This document shows, one piece after another, positions 42,772 through 53,564 of a stretch of DNA of 64,000 nt (positions within the stretch are counted from its first letter, which is position 1; each line of letters starts with the position of its first letter). The notes beneath the pieces were generated by a model that was given only the letters and a program-made list of their open reading frames with translations, was not told the origin of the DNA and searched no databases. The DNA comes from Prevotella sp. P5-50 (GTDB taxonomy: Bacteria; Bacteroidota; Bacteroidia; Bacteroidales; Bacteroidaceae). The stretch is taken from positions 1 through 64,000 of the forward strand of contig NZ_NPJA01000021.1 in the NCBI RefSeq assembly GCF_002251295.1, in the 5' to 3' direction. The translations under genes were made by a program, and so were the position numbers.

Positions 42772-43935
42772 TTAGCAAATCTTACGTGAACCATCGCCGA
42801 TGACAACATCATAGACTTTTGGTTCGTGGCCGTATTTGGCATTAAACTTCTCTTTTGCTGTGGCGATAAACTGGTTGTAGAGGTCGTTGCGGACAAGGTT
42901 GATGGTGCAACCTCCGAAACCGCCACCCATGATACGTGAACCGGTAACTCCACATTCCTTGGCAAGATCATTGAGAAAATCGAGTTCTTCACAAGAAACC
43001 TCATAGTCTCTTGACAGACCTTCGTGAGTCTTGTACATCAACTCGCCAACTTTTTCATAGTCGCCTTCGTTCAGAGCATCGCAAACGGCAAGTACACGGT
43101 CTTTTTCGCCCAACACGAATTTAGCACGCTTGTAGTCTTCTTCGCCCACTTCGGCTTTGACTTCTTCAAGTTGTTCCCATGTGCAGTCGCGAAGTGTTTC
43201 AAACTTTCCTTCTGGATGTTTGGCAGCAATATGGCGAACAACATTTTCACAAGAATTGCGGCGGTCGTTGTAAGGAGATCCTGCCAACTGGTGTTTTACA
43301 ACAGAATCGAGCAATACCAAACGGTAGCCATCCGGTTTGAATGGGAAATATTCAAATTCGCGAGAACGGCAGTCGAGACGCATCAGACAACCTGCTTTTC
43401 CGAATACAGAAGCAAACTGGTCCATGATACCGCATTTCACACCACAGTAGTTGTGTTCTGTAGCTTGACCTGCCAATACCATATCCCACTGGCTTACCTT
43501 GTTATCACCGAAGATGTCGTTGAGACCACAGGCAAAGCAACTCTCCATGGCAGCAGAAGATGACATACCTGCACCCAAGGGAACATCGCCTGAGAATGCA
43601 ATATTGAATCCTTTAACAGGTACTCCGAGCTTTTTCATTTCCAATGCGATACCGTAAATATAACGTGCCCAGCTAGCTTTAGGTCCATTGGGATCAGAGA
43701 GTTTGAAATCTACGCGGTCTTTCAAGTCAATGGCATAAGCCATAACGGTATCTTCTGTTCCGTTTGCACGCATTTCTGCAACAACACCTTTATCTACGGC
43801 TCCTGGAAAAACAAATCCTCCATTATAGTCGGTGTGTTCACCGATGAGATTGATACGTCCGGGTGATGCATAAACATTACCTTCCTTGCCATCAAAATGC
43901 TTGGCAAAACGTGTTCTTACTGATTCGATGTTCAT
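42772..43935 (-). CDS. galK: Galactokinase
   Basis: A 387-residue GHMP kinase that phosphorylates galactose. ASPGRINLIGEHTDYNGG (galactose-binding signature, ~25-42), GDVPLGAGMSSSAAME (the ATP-binding GHMP motif, ~115-130), CGIMDQFASVFG with the catalytic Asp, and GSRIMGGGFGGCTINLV near the C-terminus are all present. It is downstream of gluP in the same unit. galT and galE are not in the window. Confidence 0.96.
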   Translation of the reverse strand: MNIESVRTRFAKHFDGKEGNVYASPGRINLIGEHTDYNGGFVFPGAVDKGVVAEMRANGTEDTVMAYAIDLKDRVDFKLSDPNGPKASWARYIYGIALEMKKLGVPVKGFNIAFSGDVPLGAGMSSSAAMESCFACGLNDIFGDNKVSQWDMVLAGQATEHNYCGVKCGIMDQFASVFGKAGCLMRLDCRSREFEYFPFKPDGYRLVLLDSVVKHQLAGSPYNDRRNSCENVVRHIAAKHPEGKFETLRDCTWEQLEEVKAEVGEEDYKRAKFVLGEKDRVLAVCDALNEGDYEKVGELMYKTHEGLSRDYEVSCEELDFLNDLAKECGVTGSRIMGGGFGGCTINLVRNDLYNQFIATAKEKFNAKYGHEPKVYDVVIGDGSRKIC

Positions 43936-43999
43936 AGTCTTGTTGTTTAAAGGTTTGAAGTATCTTTTTATAATGTGGAACGTGACAAATCATGTTGTC

Positions 44000-45268
44000 T
44001 TAATCCACTTTGATGTCTTTGTTTACGTTCTTGCATCCCCAGATCGCATAGTAGAGGATGTATGCCAACATGGCAACAATCAGCCAATAAGAATTGAGGT
44101 AGCTGATTCCAAGCTGTTGAACGAGTACGAGATCCTGGAAGAAAGGCATCATACCTCCACCGAATACCATGACCATGAACAGGCCTGATGCTTTAGCGGT
44201 ATATTTGCCAAGTCCTTCTGTTGAAAGGTTGAAGATTCCTCCCCACATGACAGATGTGCAGAGACCGCAGAGGAAAATGAACACACAAGACAAAGGAACT
44301 GTAGCGTTCTCAATCTTGATGATGTTGAGATCGATATTGAGTGTTGTAGTCACATCACCTGTGAAGATGGCAGCGACAATAAGTGCAATACCTACTGTTG
44401 AAACGGTAATCATCTGTGCACGGGTAGAAACCTTACCTGAGATAACTGTTGAGATAAGGCGGCCACAGAGCATCAGGAACCAGTAGATACCAGCCAATGA
44501 TCCTGCAACGGCTGCTGCACCTTCAAATCCTCCTTCACGGCTAATCCATTGGTTCATCATACCAGGAGTGGCAATCTCGATTCCTACATAGAAGAAAATG
44601 GCGATGATGCCGAGGAGACAATGGCGGAAAGCGAGAGGTGATTTTTCGTATGTTACATTCTTCAAGTCACCTTGAGGCTCGTTAATCTGGATGGCAGAAA
44701 TGACGAAGAAGGCTGCCAAGAATACTACGATACCTGTAATGATAAGTGGTGCAACATCGGGGAAAGAATCCTTTGTCAAAGTTCCTACGAGGAAACCAGT
44801 GAGGATAGGAGTTGCTGTTGCAGAAAGAGAATTGAGGGTACCCCCTGCCTGTACGAGCTGATTTCCGGTGTTACCGCCGCCACCGAGTAGGTTAAGCATG
44901 GGGTTTACTACGGTGTTGAGCATACATACGCAGAATCCGCAGATAAGAGCACCGAGTAGGTAAACAAAGATATTGTTGACTACGCCAGAGAGCAGCTGAA
45001 CACCCAGACCTATTGCACCAATAATAAGTGCGATAAGCGCGGTCTTTTTGTATCCGTACTTGATGAGCATGTTTCCGGCAGGAATACCCATGATGAGGTA
45101 GGCAGTAAAGTTCATGAGGTTGCCGGCCATACCTGCCCAGTTGTATGACATACCCCAAATGTTTCCGAAGGGAGCTGCCATGTTTGTTACAAAGCTAATC
45201 ATGGCAAAGATGAAGAACATTGTGATGATAGCTACGAGGTTCTTCTGGTTTTTGTTTGTTTGTGACAT
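44000..45268 (-). CDS. gluP: Glucose/galactose MFS transporter (FucP/GluP type)
   Basis: A 422-residue MFS permease with 12 predicted transmembrane segments, of the FHS (fucose:H+ symporter) group. FVTNMAAPFGNIWGMSY, the loop GIPAGNMLIKYGYKKTAL between TM2 and TM3, and NTVVNPMLNLLGGGGNTGNQ match the sugar MFS branch. Substrate (galactose or glucose) is inferred from the galK neighbour, which starts 64 bases downstream. Confidence 0.88.
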   Translation of the reverse strand: MSQTNKNQKNLVAIITMFFIFAMISFVTNMAAPFGNIWGMSYNWAGMAGNLMNFTAYLIMGIPAGNMLIKYGYKKTALIALIIGAIGLGVQLLSGVVNNIFVYLLGALICGFCVCMLNTVVNPMLNLLGGGGNTGNQLVQAGGTLNSLSATATPILTGFLVGTLTKDSFPDVAPLIITGIVVFLAAFFVISAIQINEPQGDLKNVTYEKSPLAFRHCLLGIIAIFFYVGIEIATPGMMNQWISREGGFEGAAAVAGSLAGIYWFLMLCGRLISTVISGKVSTRAQMITVSTVGIALIVAAIFTGDVTTTLNIDLNIIKIENATVPLSCVFIFLCGLCTSVMWGGIFNLSTEGLGKYTAKASGLFMVMVFGGGMMPFFQDLVLVQQLGISYLNSYWLIVAMLAYILYYAIWGCKNVNKDIKVD

Positions 45269-45377
45269 TGGTTTTATAGGATTTTAATGTTGTTAGTAAT
45301 TACGAAAAATGTGTTTTCGATTATAGAACAATAAGAATTGTGTATTATAATTCTATGTTTTGATTTTTCCTGTTATA

Positions 45378-45385
45378 CAAAGATA
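45378..45385 (-). promoter_or_regulatory. gluP -7 element TATCTTTG
   Basis: TAnnTTTG match on the minus strand, 110 bases before the gluP ATG and 20 bases after the galM terminator palindrome. Confidence 0.55.
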
Positions 45386-45396
45386 GCTATTATACA

Positions 45397-45437
45397 CAAA
45401 ATGGGTGGCTGATAGCTATCAGCCACTCTTTTTGTTG
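45397..45437 (-). terminator. galM terminator
   Basis: A perfect 22-base palindrome (arm GTGGCTGATAG, 45405-45426) just after the galM stop. It has T-rich sides on both strands, so it may work in both directions. Confidence 0.65.
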
Positions 45438-45444
45438 TTTTATA

Positions 45445-46536
45445 TTATTTTTCTGCTCCAAACTTATAGATGGTTTTCTGCTTGTACTGTTCACCTGGTC
45501 GGAGTACTACAGAAGGGAAGTAAGGACGATTTGGAGTATCGGGGAAGTGTTGTGCTTCAAGACAAACAGCACTACGCCAAGGATAAGTTGAACCGTGAGT
45601 TCCAGAGATTCCTGATTCGAAATTACCTGTATAGAGTTGGAGTCCTGGTTCTGTGGTATAAACCTCCATGGTACGACCGCTATTAGGCTCTTTTAGTTTA
45701 GCGGCAAAACTGAGTTCTCCTTCTTCCTTTTTATTAAGAACGTAGTTGTGGTCGTATCCAGATCCATTTTTCAGTTGCTCGTTGTCGGCGTTGATATCCT
45801 GACCGATTGGCTTTGGTGTGCGGAAATCGAATGGAGTTCCTTCGACCTTAAGAATTTCGCCGGTAGGGATTGATACCTTATCAATAGGAAGATAGAAATC
45901 TGCGTTGAGCTGTAATTCTACGTTGTCAACGGCAGGTGTGGGGTTAGCAATACCTGCCAATGAGAAAAATGCGTGGTGAGTCAGGTTGATGATGGTCTTC
46001 TTGTTGGTTGTGGCAAGATATTCAATAACCAGTTCATTGTTGTCTGTGAAAGTATATTCCACGTTGATGCGACATTCACCTGAGAATCCTTCTTCTCCAT
46101 ACGATGAGATGTATGATAAAGCCAAGGCGCGAGGTCCCATTTGCTTGGCATCCCAGATGCGAGAGTGGAAACCTGTAGGACCGCCGTGCAGATGGTTAGG
46201 ACCATCGTTGAGAGCAAGCTGGTATTCTTTACCGTTGAGGGTGTAGGTACCTTTGCAAATACGGTTTCCGTAGCGTCCGATAAGTGTTGAGAGGAAAGGC
46301 TCTGGGCTATTGATAACATCTTGGATGTTGTCATGTCCCTGAATGACGTTTGCTACTTTTCCGTCTTTATCTGGAACCATGATGGCCACAATTGCTCCAC
46401 CGAAATTGGTTACTGCTACTTCGTATCCTTTGCGGTTGCGTAGGATATATAAATCTGTTTTTTTCCCGTTTACTGTGGTTTGAAAATCTTTGCGATTCAA
46501 ACCACACAAATTAACGTTTTCCGTTGTGTTCGCCAT
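45445..46536 (-). CDS. galM: Cytosolic galactose mutarotase
   Basis: A 363-residue aldose 1-epimerase without a signal peptide. NFGGAIVAIMVPDKDGK, LIGRYGNRICKGTY, GPNHLHGGPTGFHS with the general acid His, LTHHAFFSLAG, SGYDHNYVL and the catalytic Glu in AVCLEAQHFPDTPN. It converts beta- to alpha-galactose for GalK. The chance that it acts on other aldoses is real. Its own weak promoter is upstream. Confidence 0.92.
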   Translation of the reverse strand: MANTTENVNLCGLNRKDFQTTVNGKKTDLYILRNRKGYEVAVTNFGGAIVAIMVPDKDGKVANVIQGHDNIQDVINSPEPFLSTLIGRYGNRICKGTYTLNGKEYQLALNDGPNHLHGGPTGFHSRIWDAKQMGPRALALSYISSYGEEGFSGECRINVEYTFTDNNELVIEYLATTNKKTIINLTHHAFFSLAGIANPTPAVDNVELQLNADFYLPIDKVSIPTGEILKVEGTPFDFRTPKPIGQDINADNEQLKNGSGYDHNYVLNKKEEGELSFAAKLKEPNSGRTMEVYTTEPGLQLYTGNFESGISGTHGSTYPWRSAVCLEAQHFPDTPNRPYFPSVVLRPGEQYKQKTIYKFGAEK

Positions 46537-46568
46537 AATCAGTTGTTTTTAGTTACTAAATTATATTG

Positions 46569-46576
46569 CAAAGTAA
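46569..46576 (-). promoter_or_regulatory. Weak -7 element TTACTTTG for galM
   Basis: One mismatch to TAnnTTTG, 32 bases before the galM ATG. Confidence 0.4.
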
Positions 46577-46641
46577 CCAAAAAAAAGTGAGTTTAACAAA
46601 TTTAATGGCGAAAAATTGAGCAAAAGGAATGTTAAAAACAA

Positions 46642-47949
46642 CTAAATGCCATCTTTGAGCAATTCTCCGACGATATAGTTGCTGCCTCCAACAAATATAA
46701 CATCGTTGTTTCCTGCAGCTTTCTCTGCTTCGTGATATGCCTCACTTACAGATAAATACGTCTTTCCTTTCAGTTGATACTTCTGTGCCAATGCGAAAAT
46801 AATCTGCTCGTTGAGTGCTCGTTTTGTTTTGGCTTTAGTAAAATAGTAGATTGCCTCTTTTGGAAGCATCTGAAGTATTGCATCTACATCTTTGTCGTTG
46901 ACCATTCCAAATATAATATGTAATTGGTGGCAATGGGCAATCACATGGTTTAGCTGTTGGCTGATGAAGTGCCAACCGCCAGGATTATGTCCTGTGTCGC
47001 AAATTACATGTGGTGACGAACTTATTGTTTGCCATCTTCCTGCCAATCCTGTGAGCTTCTTGACGTTGTCGAATGCTTTGAGCACATTTCCGCTTGTTGC
47101 GTCTTTGTCAATGATCAGATAGCCTTTGTCTTCAAGAATCTGAAGGGCGTGTAATGTGGTATTGATATTCTTTGGTTGGTAGATTCCTCCGAGATCGCAA
47201 AATACGTTTCCGTATTTTGCTGTTTCGCATTTGATGTCGCCTTGGTCAGTTATTTCTGCACTTTTGATGAAATTGTCGTCTTCGGCAAAGATGATGGGTG
47301 CTTCCATTTCCCGTGCCTTTTCTTCGAAGACAGGTCGTGTCTCGTTTTGGTTTTCTCCGATGATGACCGTTGTGGCATGTTTGATGATGCCTGCTTTCTC
47401 TCGTGCTATTTCTGCGATGGTGTTTCCTAAGAATTCTGTATGATCCAGACTGATATTGGTGATGATGGATAGGATAGGGTGGATGATGTTGGTACAATCG
47501 AGTCGTCCCCCAAGCCCTACTTCAATAATTGCAATATCAACATTTTGTTCTGCAAAATACTTGAAAGCCATTGCCGTCGTCACTTCAAAGAATGACGGCG
47601 ACAATGGTTCCCAAAAATTTCTTTCGTCTTCAACGAAATTCATCACATAGTCCTCTGGAATCATCTCGCCGTTGACACGAATTCTTTCTCTGAAATCGAC
47701 GAGATGTGGAGAGGTGTATAGTCCTACTCTGTATCCGCAGCTTTGTAGTGCTGCAGAGAGCATATTAGAAACGGAACCTTTGCCGTTGGTACCTGCCACA
47801 TGGATGGTGAGATACTTTTGGTGTGGATGACCGAAATGTTCGTCCAGCGCCAGTGTGTTTTCTAATCCTTCTTTGTAGCCACTCTTTCCTTGAGTTTCGA
47901 AAGCTGTGGTTCTGCTGAATAGGTATTCGCAAGTTTCCTGATAGGTCAT
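46642..47949 (-). CDS. folC: Dihydrofolate/folylpolyglutamate synthase
   Basis: A 435-residue Mur-ligase-family enzyme that adds glutamate to dihydropteroate and folates. ATP-binding HVAGTNGKGSVSNML (~48-62), YTSPHLVDFRERIRVNG, EVGLGGRLDCTN (the carbamylated-Lys/Mg region), ISLDHTEFLGNTIAEIAREKAGI and the C-terminal CDTGHNPGGW. Last gene of the ABC-F-grpE-dnaJ-folC run; 34 bases after dnaJ. Confidence 0.95.
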   Translation of the reverse strand: MTYQETCEYLFSRTTAFETQGKSGYKEGLENTLALDEHFGHPHQKYLTIHVAGTNGKGSVSNMLSAALQSCGYRVGLYTSPHLVDFRERIRVNGEMIPEDYVMNFVEDERNFWEPLSPSFFEVTTAMAFKYFAEQNVDIAIIEVGLGGRLDCTNIIHPILSIITNISLDHTEFLGNTIAEIAREKAGIIKHATTVIIGENQNETRPVFEEKAREMEAPIIFAEDDNFIKSAEITDQGDIKCETAKYGNVFCDLGGIYQPKNINTTLHALQILEDKGYLIIDKDATSGNVLKAFDNVKKLTGLAGRWQTISSSPHVICDTGHNPGGWHFISQQLNHVIAHCHQLHIIFGMVNDKDVDAILQMLPKEAIYYFTKAKTKRALNEQIIFALAQKYQLKGKTYLSVSEAYHEAEKAAGNNDVIFVGGSNYIVGELLKDGI

Positions 47950-47983
47950 GGACTATACTTTTTTATGTGTTTTTGAAACAGAA

Positions 47984-49144
47984 TCAGTTGAAATAATTCT
48001 TGAAGCGTTGGAAGATAGATCGCTTGGTTGAAGCGTCACCTTTGAAGTTGTCGCTACTTTTGAAGCTTTCTATTGCTTTCTTTTCATCGCTGCTGAGTGT
48101 CTTTGGCACATAAACGCTGATGTTGACAACGAGGTCTCCTGTGCCACGTCCATAGCCCTGTACGGAAGGAAGGCCTTTACCGCGCAGACGGAGAGTCTTG
48201 CCAGGTTGTGTGCCTGGTTCGATTTTCACTCTCAGGCGTGTTCCGTAGATGGTCGGAATCTCCACTTCACCTCCAAGTGATGCTGTTGGGAAATCGAGCA
48301 ATAGGTTGTATATGAGGTCGTTATCGTCTCGTATGAAGGTGTCGTGTTCGATTTCTTCCACATATACTTGAATGTTTCCGTTAGCTCCTTTGTTGTGTCC
48401 GGCATTACCCTTGCCAGGAACGTTGACGATCATGCCCTGTGCGACTCCTGCAGGGATGTTGATTTCAACTACTTCTTCACCTTTCTCTACGCCAGTACCG
48501 CCACAATATTTGCATTTGTTCTTGATGACACGGCCAGTTCCGCCGCATGTAGGACAAACACCTTGTGTCTGCATCATGCCGAAAAGACTTTGTGTGGTAT
48601 GTGTGATTACTCCCGAACCATGACATGTGGGGCAGTTTTCTGTGCCGCTGCCGTCTTCTGATCCAGTTCCGTGGCAATGTGAGCAAGGCACGTCTTTGCG
48701 CACTTTGAACTTCTTGGTCACTCCTGTGGCGATTTCTTCCAAGGTGAGTTTGACTTTCAGGCGAAGGTCACTTCCTCGATGTTCTTTGGGTCCGGCACTT
48801 CTTCTGCTTCCGCCGAATCCTCCGAATCCTCCGCCACCTCCGAAGATGTCGCCGAACATAGAGAAGATATCGTCCATGTTCATGCTTTGTCCGCCGAATC
48901 CTCCGAATCCTCCCGCACCTTGTGGTCCGTTGAATCCGAATTGGTCGTATTGCTGACGTTTTTGAGGGTCATGGAGCACATCATACGCTTCAGCCGCCTC
49001 CTTGAATTTCTCCTCGGCTTCTTTGTCGCCAGGGTTTCTGTCAGGGTGGTATTTGATGGCGATGGTGCGGTAGGCTTTCTTTATTTGGTCTTCTGTGGCA
49101 TTTTTGTCAATGCCCAGAACTTCATAATAGTCTCTCTTTGCCAT
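47984..49144 (-). CDS. dnaJ: Chaperone DnaJ (type I)
   Basis: A 386-residue Hsp40 that loads clients on DnaK. J-domain 4-70 with the HPD motif (YHPDRNPGD), a Gly/Phe-rich linker (~75-120), a zinc-finger domain with four CxxCxGxG repeats ([32 protein letters not shown]), and the C-terminal substrate domain ([17 protein letters not shown]). It follows grpE by 37 bases. dnaK is not in the window. Confidence 0.97.
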   Translation of the reverse strand: MAKRDYYEVLGIDKNATEDQIKKAYRTIAIKYHPDRNPGDKEAEEKFKEAAEAYDVLHDPQKRQQYDQFGFNGPQGAGGFGGFGGQSMNMDDIFSMFGDIFGGGGGFGGFGGSRRSAGPKEHRGSDLRLKVKLTLEEIATGVTKKFKVRKDVPCSHCHGTGSEDGSGTENCPTCHGSGVITHTTQSLFGMMQTQGVCPTCGGTGRVIKNKCKYCGGTGVEKGEEVVEINIPAGVAQGMIVNVPGKGNAGHNKGANGNIQVYVEEIEHDTFIRDDNDLIYNLLLDFPTASLGGEVEIPTIYGTRLRVKIEPGTQPGKTLRLRGKGLPSVQGYGRGTGDLVVNISVYVPKTLSSDEKKAIESFKSSDNFKGDASTKRSIFQRFKNYFN

Positions 49145-49181
49145 AATTGTGTTGTCTTATTTTTTTTGATTCTATGAATCT

Positions 49182-49784
49182 TTATTGTCCAACTGCCACT
49201 TTGGCATGGCGAATGACTTTGTCGTTGAGTTTGTATCCTGTTTGGATGCAATCGATGACTTTTCCTTTTTTATCGTCGCCCATACCAGGTACCATGGCAA
49301 CTGCTTCATGTTCGTCGGTATCGAAGTCTGCGTCTGTTGTGTCGATGGTCTTCACTCCGAGCGACTCCAATGCTTTGATACATTTATGATAGATGATTTC
49401 CATGCCTTCTCTGAGCACTTTAGGATCGTCCGTCTTGGTGCCATTCTCAATAGCTCGCTCCATATCGTCGATGATGGGCAGGATAGTGACAATTGCCTTC
49501 TCGCCTCCGTTGAGTATGAGTTCTGCTTTTTCCTTGATGGTGCGCTTGCGGAGGTTTTCAAATTCCGCAGCCTTTCTCAATACTTGGTCTTTGAGTTGTT
49601 CGATTTCCTCTTGCGCAGCAGCCAGCGGATCCTTTTCTTCTTCTTCTTCTTCAGGATTTTCGTTTTCTGCCTGCTGTGTGTTATCAGCAGATTCTTGCTG
49701 AGCGGATTCTTGCTGTGTGCATTCCTCCTCTTTATTCATTTCCTGTTCTTCGCAATTTATTTGCTCTTCTTTATTCTCTTTCAT
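49182..49784 (-). CDS. grpE: Nucleotide exchange factor GrpE
   Basis: A 200-residue GrpE for DnaK. The N-terminal ~65 residues are Glu/Gln-rich and low-complexity. A coiled coil follows (AAAQEEIEQLKDQVLRKAAEFENLRKR, split here as two heptad runs), and the C-terminal beta domain has VNDADFDTDEHEAVAMVPG-like sequence and VIDCIQTGYKLNDKVIRHAKVAVG. The ATG at 49784 is preferred: the upstream extension to 49838 is hydrophobic/basic, unlike the family, and would run up to the ABC-F stop. Confidence 0.93.
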   Translation of the reverse strand: MKENKEEQINCEEQEMNKEEECTQQESAQQESADNTQQAENENPEEEEEEKDPLAAAQEEIEQLKDQVLRKAAEFENLRKRTIKEKAELILNGGEKAIVTILPIIDDMERAIENGTKTDDPKVLREGMEIIYHKCIKALESLGVKTIDTTDADFDTDEHEAVAMVPGMGDDKKGKVIDCIQTGYKLNDKVIRHAKVAVGQ

Positions 49785-49838
49785 AATGTTTTTATTTGTT
49801 TTCTTAAGGAACATGCAAATTCTGTGCCATGTTTTCAT

Positions 49839-51470
<1,632 letters not shown>

Positions 51471-51489
51471 TTAAAATATATATTTCTTG

Positions 51490-51520
51490 CAAAGTTACTG
51501 CAAATCAATCGAATTACAAA
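51490..51520 (-). promoter_or_regulatory. ABC-F operon promoter, TTTG-N19-TAACTTTG
   Basis: On the minus strand TAACTTTG at 51497-51490 with a TTTG 19 bases upstream: a full Bacteroidetes promoter, 37 bases before the ATG. Confidence 0.75.
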
Positions 51521-51738
51521 GAAAAATCCTGCTTTTTTCGCTATTCTATGTGGTTCTTAGTTGAAAATCAGCAAAAACAAACATAGAAACGTGGAGAGAG
51601 TCGGAAAAATCTCAAATGGTTTGGAAATAATGAAGGAAGAATGGTGGAGCAAGAAGTGGAAGAAATGTAACTAAACTTTCGTGAAAATGAGTCGTGCTAA
51701 TGAGAAATTATTACTGCTTTTTGGGCTCTGCTCTCGGC

Positions 51739-51782
51739 TTCGGGAAGCCTTCGGGATGGGTTCGGGATGGGTTCGGGATTTG
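51739..51782. repeat. 11-bp tandem array, four units of TTCGGGATGGG
   Basis: Units start at 51739, 51750, 51761 and 51772; each begins TTCGGGA. Nothing that looks like a gene was found in 51453-52015. Confidence 0.8.
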
Positions 51783-51804
51783 TGAATATGGAAGTTTATG
51801 TTAT

Positions 51805-51848
51805 AGTCCCAAGCAAGTCCCAATTAAGTCCCAATTAAGTCCCATTAT
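51805..51848. repeat. 11-bp tandem array, four units of AGTCCCAATTA
   Basis: Units start at 51805, 51816, 51827 and 51838; each begins AGTCCCA. It lies 22 bases after the TTCGGGATGGG array and has the same 11-bp period. Confidence 0.8.
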
Positions 51849-52015
51849 CTTTCTACAATCATGCGAACTTGATGGGAGAAGGATGGGAGATGAAGGGGAA
51901 GGAGAGAAGAAAAGTAAATGGAAAAACGTAAATCTTAGGTTGTCTTTCCGTCATCGTTTACGTAAAAAAAGACAATATTTTAATATATAATATTTTATAA
52001 AACAAAAAAAAATGC

Positions 52016-52023
52016 TACCTTTG
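52016..52023 (+). promoter_or_regulatory. uxaC -7 element TACCTTTG
   Basis: TAnnTTTG match 41 bases before the uxaC ATG. Confidence 0.65.
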
Positions 52024-52064
52024 CAAGGTTAAAATTAAAACGAATCAAACTAAAACAATAAGAA

Positions 52065-53471
52065 ATGAAGCAATTCAATGACAAAAACTTCGTTCTTGAC
52101 AACGAAGTGGCTCAGGACCTCTTCCACAATCATGCGTCCAAAATGCCAATCATCGACTACCATTGCCATCTGATTCCAGAGATGGTAGCCAAGGATCACA
52201 AATTCAACAGTATTACTGAACTTTGGCTCGGCGGCGACCACTACAAATGGCGTGCAATGCGTACCAATGGCGTGGATGAGCGCTATTGTACAGGAAAGGA
52301 CACCAGCGATTGGGAAAAATTTGAGAAATGGGCTGAGACTGTTCCCTATACTCTTCGCAACCCACTTTACCACTGGACACACCTTGAGTTGAAAACCGCT
52401 TTCGGAATCGAAAAACTTCTGTCTCCAAAGACCGCACGTGAGATTTTCGACGAGTGTAATGAGAAGCTCAAGCAGCCTGAGTTCTCTGCACGAGGTCTCA
52501 TGAAACACTATAATGTGGAGTGCGTATGTACTACCGATGATCCCGTTGACGACCTTCACAACCACATTGAATATGCAAAGAGCAAGGCAGCCGATGATCC
52601 CATGATGATTCCAGCATGGCGTCCTGACAAGGCCATGAATATCGAAAAACCTGATTTTGGCGCTTATGTTCACCAGCTCGAAGAGGTTAGCGGAGTAACC
52701 ATTACCAAGTTTGCCGATATGGTTGACGCTCTTAAGAAACGTCACGATTTCTTCAGTGCCAATGGCTGTAAACTCTCAGACCATGGAATTGAAGAATTCT
52801 ATGATGAGGAATATACAGATTCACAGATTGAAGTGATTTTCGAAAAGGCACTTCGTGGTCAGCAGCTCTCTGCCTTAGAGACTCGTCAGTACAAAAACTG
52901 TTTCCTGACCATTATGGCAGAAATGGATGCTGATGCAGACTGGACCCAACAGTTCCACTACGGAGCAATCCGCGATAACAACACGAAGATGTATAATGCT
53001 CTCGGTCCTGATACCGGTTTCGACTCTATCGGCGAATTCAATACCGCTAAGGCCATGTCGAAGTTCCTCAACAAGCTCAACATGGAAGATAAGCTCACAC
53101 GTACCATATTATATACGTTGAATCCTTGCGCCAACGAAGTAATCGCTACTATGCTCGGTAACTTCCAAGGCGGAGAACCTGGAAAAATCCAGTTTGGTTC
53201 AGGATGGTGGTTCAACGATCAGAAAGATGGTATGGAGCGCCAGATGAACGCACTCTCGGTACTTGGCCTTCTCAGCCGTTTCGTTGGAATGCTTACCGAC
53301 AGCCGTTCGTTCCTCAGCTATCCACGTCACGAATATTTCCGTCGCATCCTTTGCAATATGCTCGGAAATGACGTAGAAAAGGGACTTCTTCCCGACGATC
53401 GCGAGTTGCTCGGAAAGATGGTAGAAGACATCTCTTACAACAACGCAAGAAGATATTTCAAATTCTATTAA
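52065..53471 (+). CDS. uxaC: Glucuronate isomerase
   Basis: A 468-residue uronate isomerase converting D-glucuronate to D-fructuronate and D-galacturonate to D-tagaturonate. The N-terminal IIDYHCHLIPEMVA metal site, WLGGDHYKWRAMR, TTDDPVDDLHNH and the C-terminal DSRSFLSYPRHEYFRRILCN are all typical. It is a single-gene unit; the next enzymes of the hexuronate pathway (UxuB/UxuA or UxaB/UxaA) are not here. Confidence 0.96.
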   Translation: MKQFNDKNFVLDNEVAQDLFHNHASKMPIIDYHCHLIPEMVAKDHKFNSITELWLGGDHYKWRAMRTNGVDERYCTGKDTSDWEKFEKWAETVPYTLRNPLYHWTHLELKTAFGIEKLLSPKTAREIFDECNEKLKQPEFSARGLMKHYNVECVCTTDDPVDDLHNHIEYAKSKAADDPMMIPAWRPDKAMNIEKPDFGAYVHQLEEVSGVTITKFADMVDALKKRHDFFSANGCKLSDHGIEEFYDEEYTDSQIEVIFEKALRGQQLSALETRQYKNCFLTIMAEMDADADWTQQFHYGAIRDNNTKMYNALGPDTGFDSIGEFNTAKAMSKFLNKLNMEDKLTRTILYTLNPCANEVIATMLGNFQGGEPGKIQFGSGWWFNDQKDGMERQMNALSVLGLLSRFVGMLTDSRSFLSYPRHEYFRRILCNMLGNDVEKGLLPDDRELLGKMVEDISYNNARRYFKFY

Positions 53472-53474
53472 TAA

Positions 53475-53515
53475 AAAAATCGGCTATCGTTGCACATGAT
53501 AGCCGATTTTTTTTT
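53475..53515 (+). terminator. uxaC terminator
   Basis: ATCGGCTATC (53479-53488) pairs perfectly with GATAGCCGAT (53498-53507), followed by a nine-base T-run. The end of the run is the start of the glmS -7 element. Confidence 0.9.
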
Positions 53516-53522
53516 ATCTTTG
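53515..53522 (+). promoter_or_regulatory. glmS -7 element TATCTTTG
   Basis: TAnnTTTG match 42 bases before the glmS ATG, joined directly to the uxaC terminator. No glmS ribozyme is possible in the short leader. Confidence 0.7.
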
Positions 53523-53564
53523 CACCCGAAATAGCGAACACAAACTTTATAAACGAGGAAATAT

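Noticed and set aside
49785-49838. 18-residue N-terminal extension of GrpE
   Set aside because: Unlike the family; the ATG at 49784 gives the usual acidic start.
53523-53564. glmS ribozyme/riboswitch
   Set aside because: The leader is about 40 bases, far too short, and the ribozyme is a Gram-positive feature.
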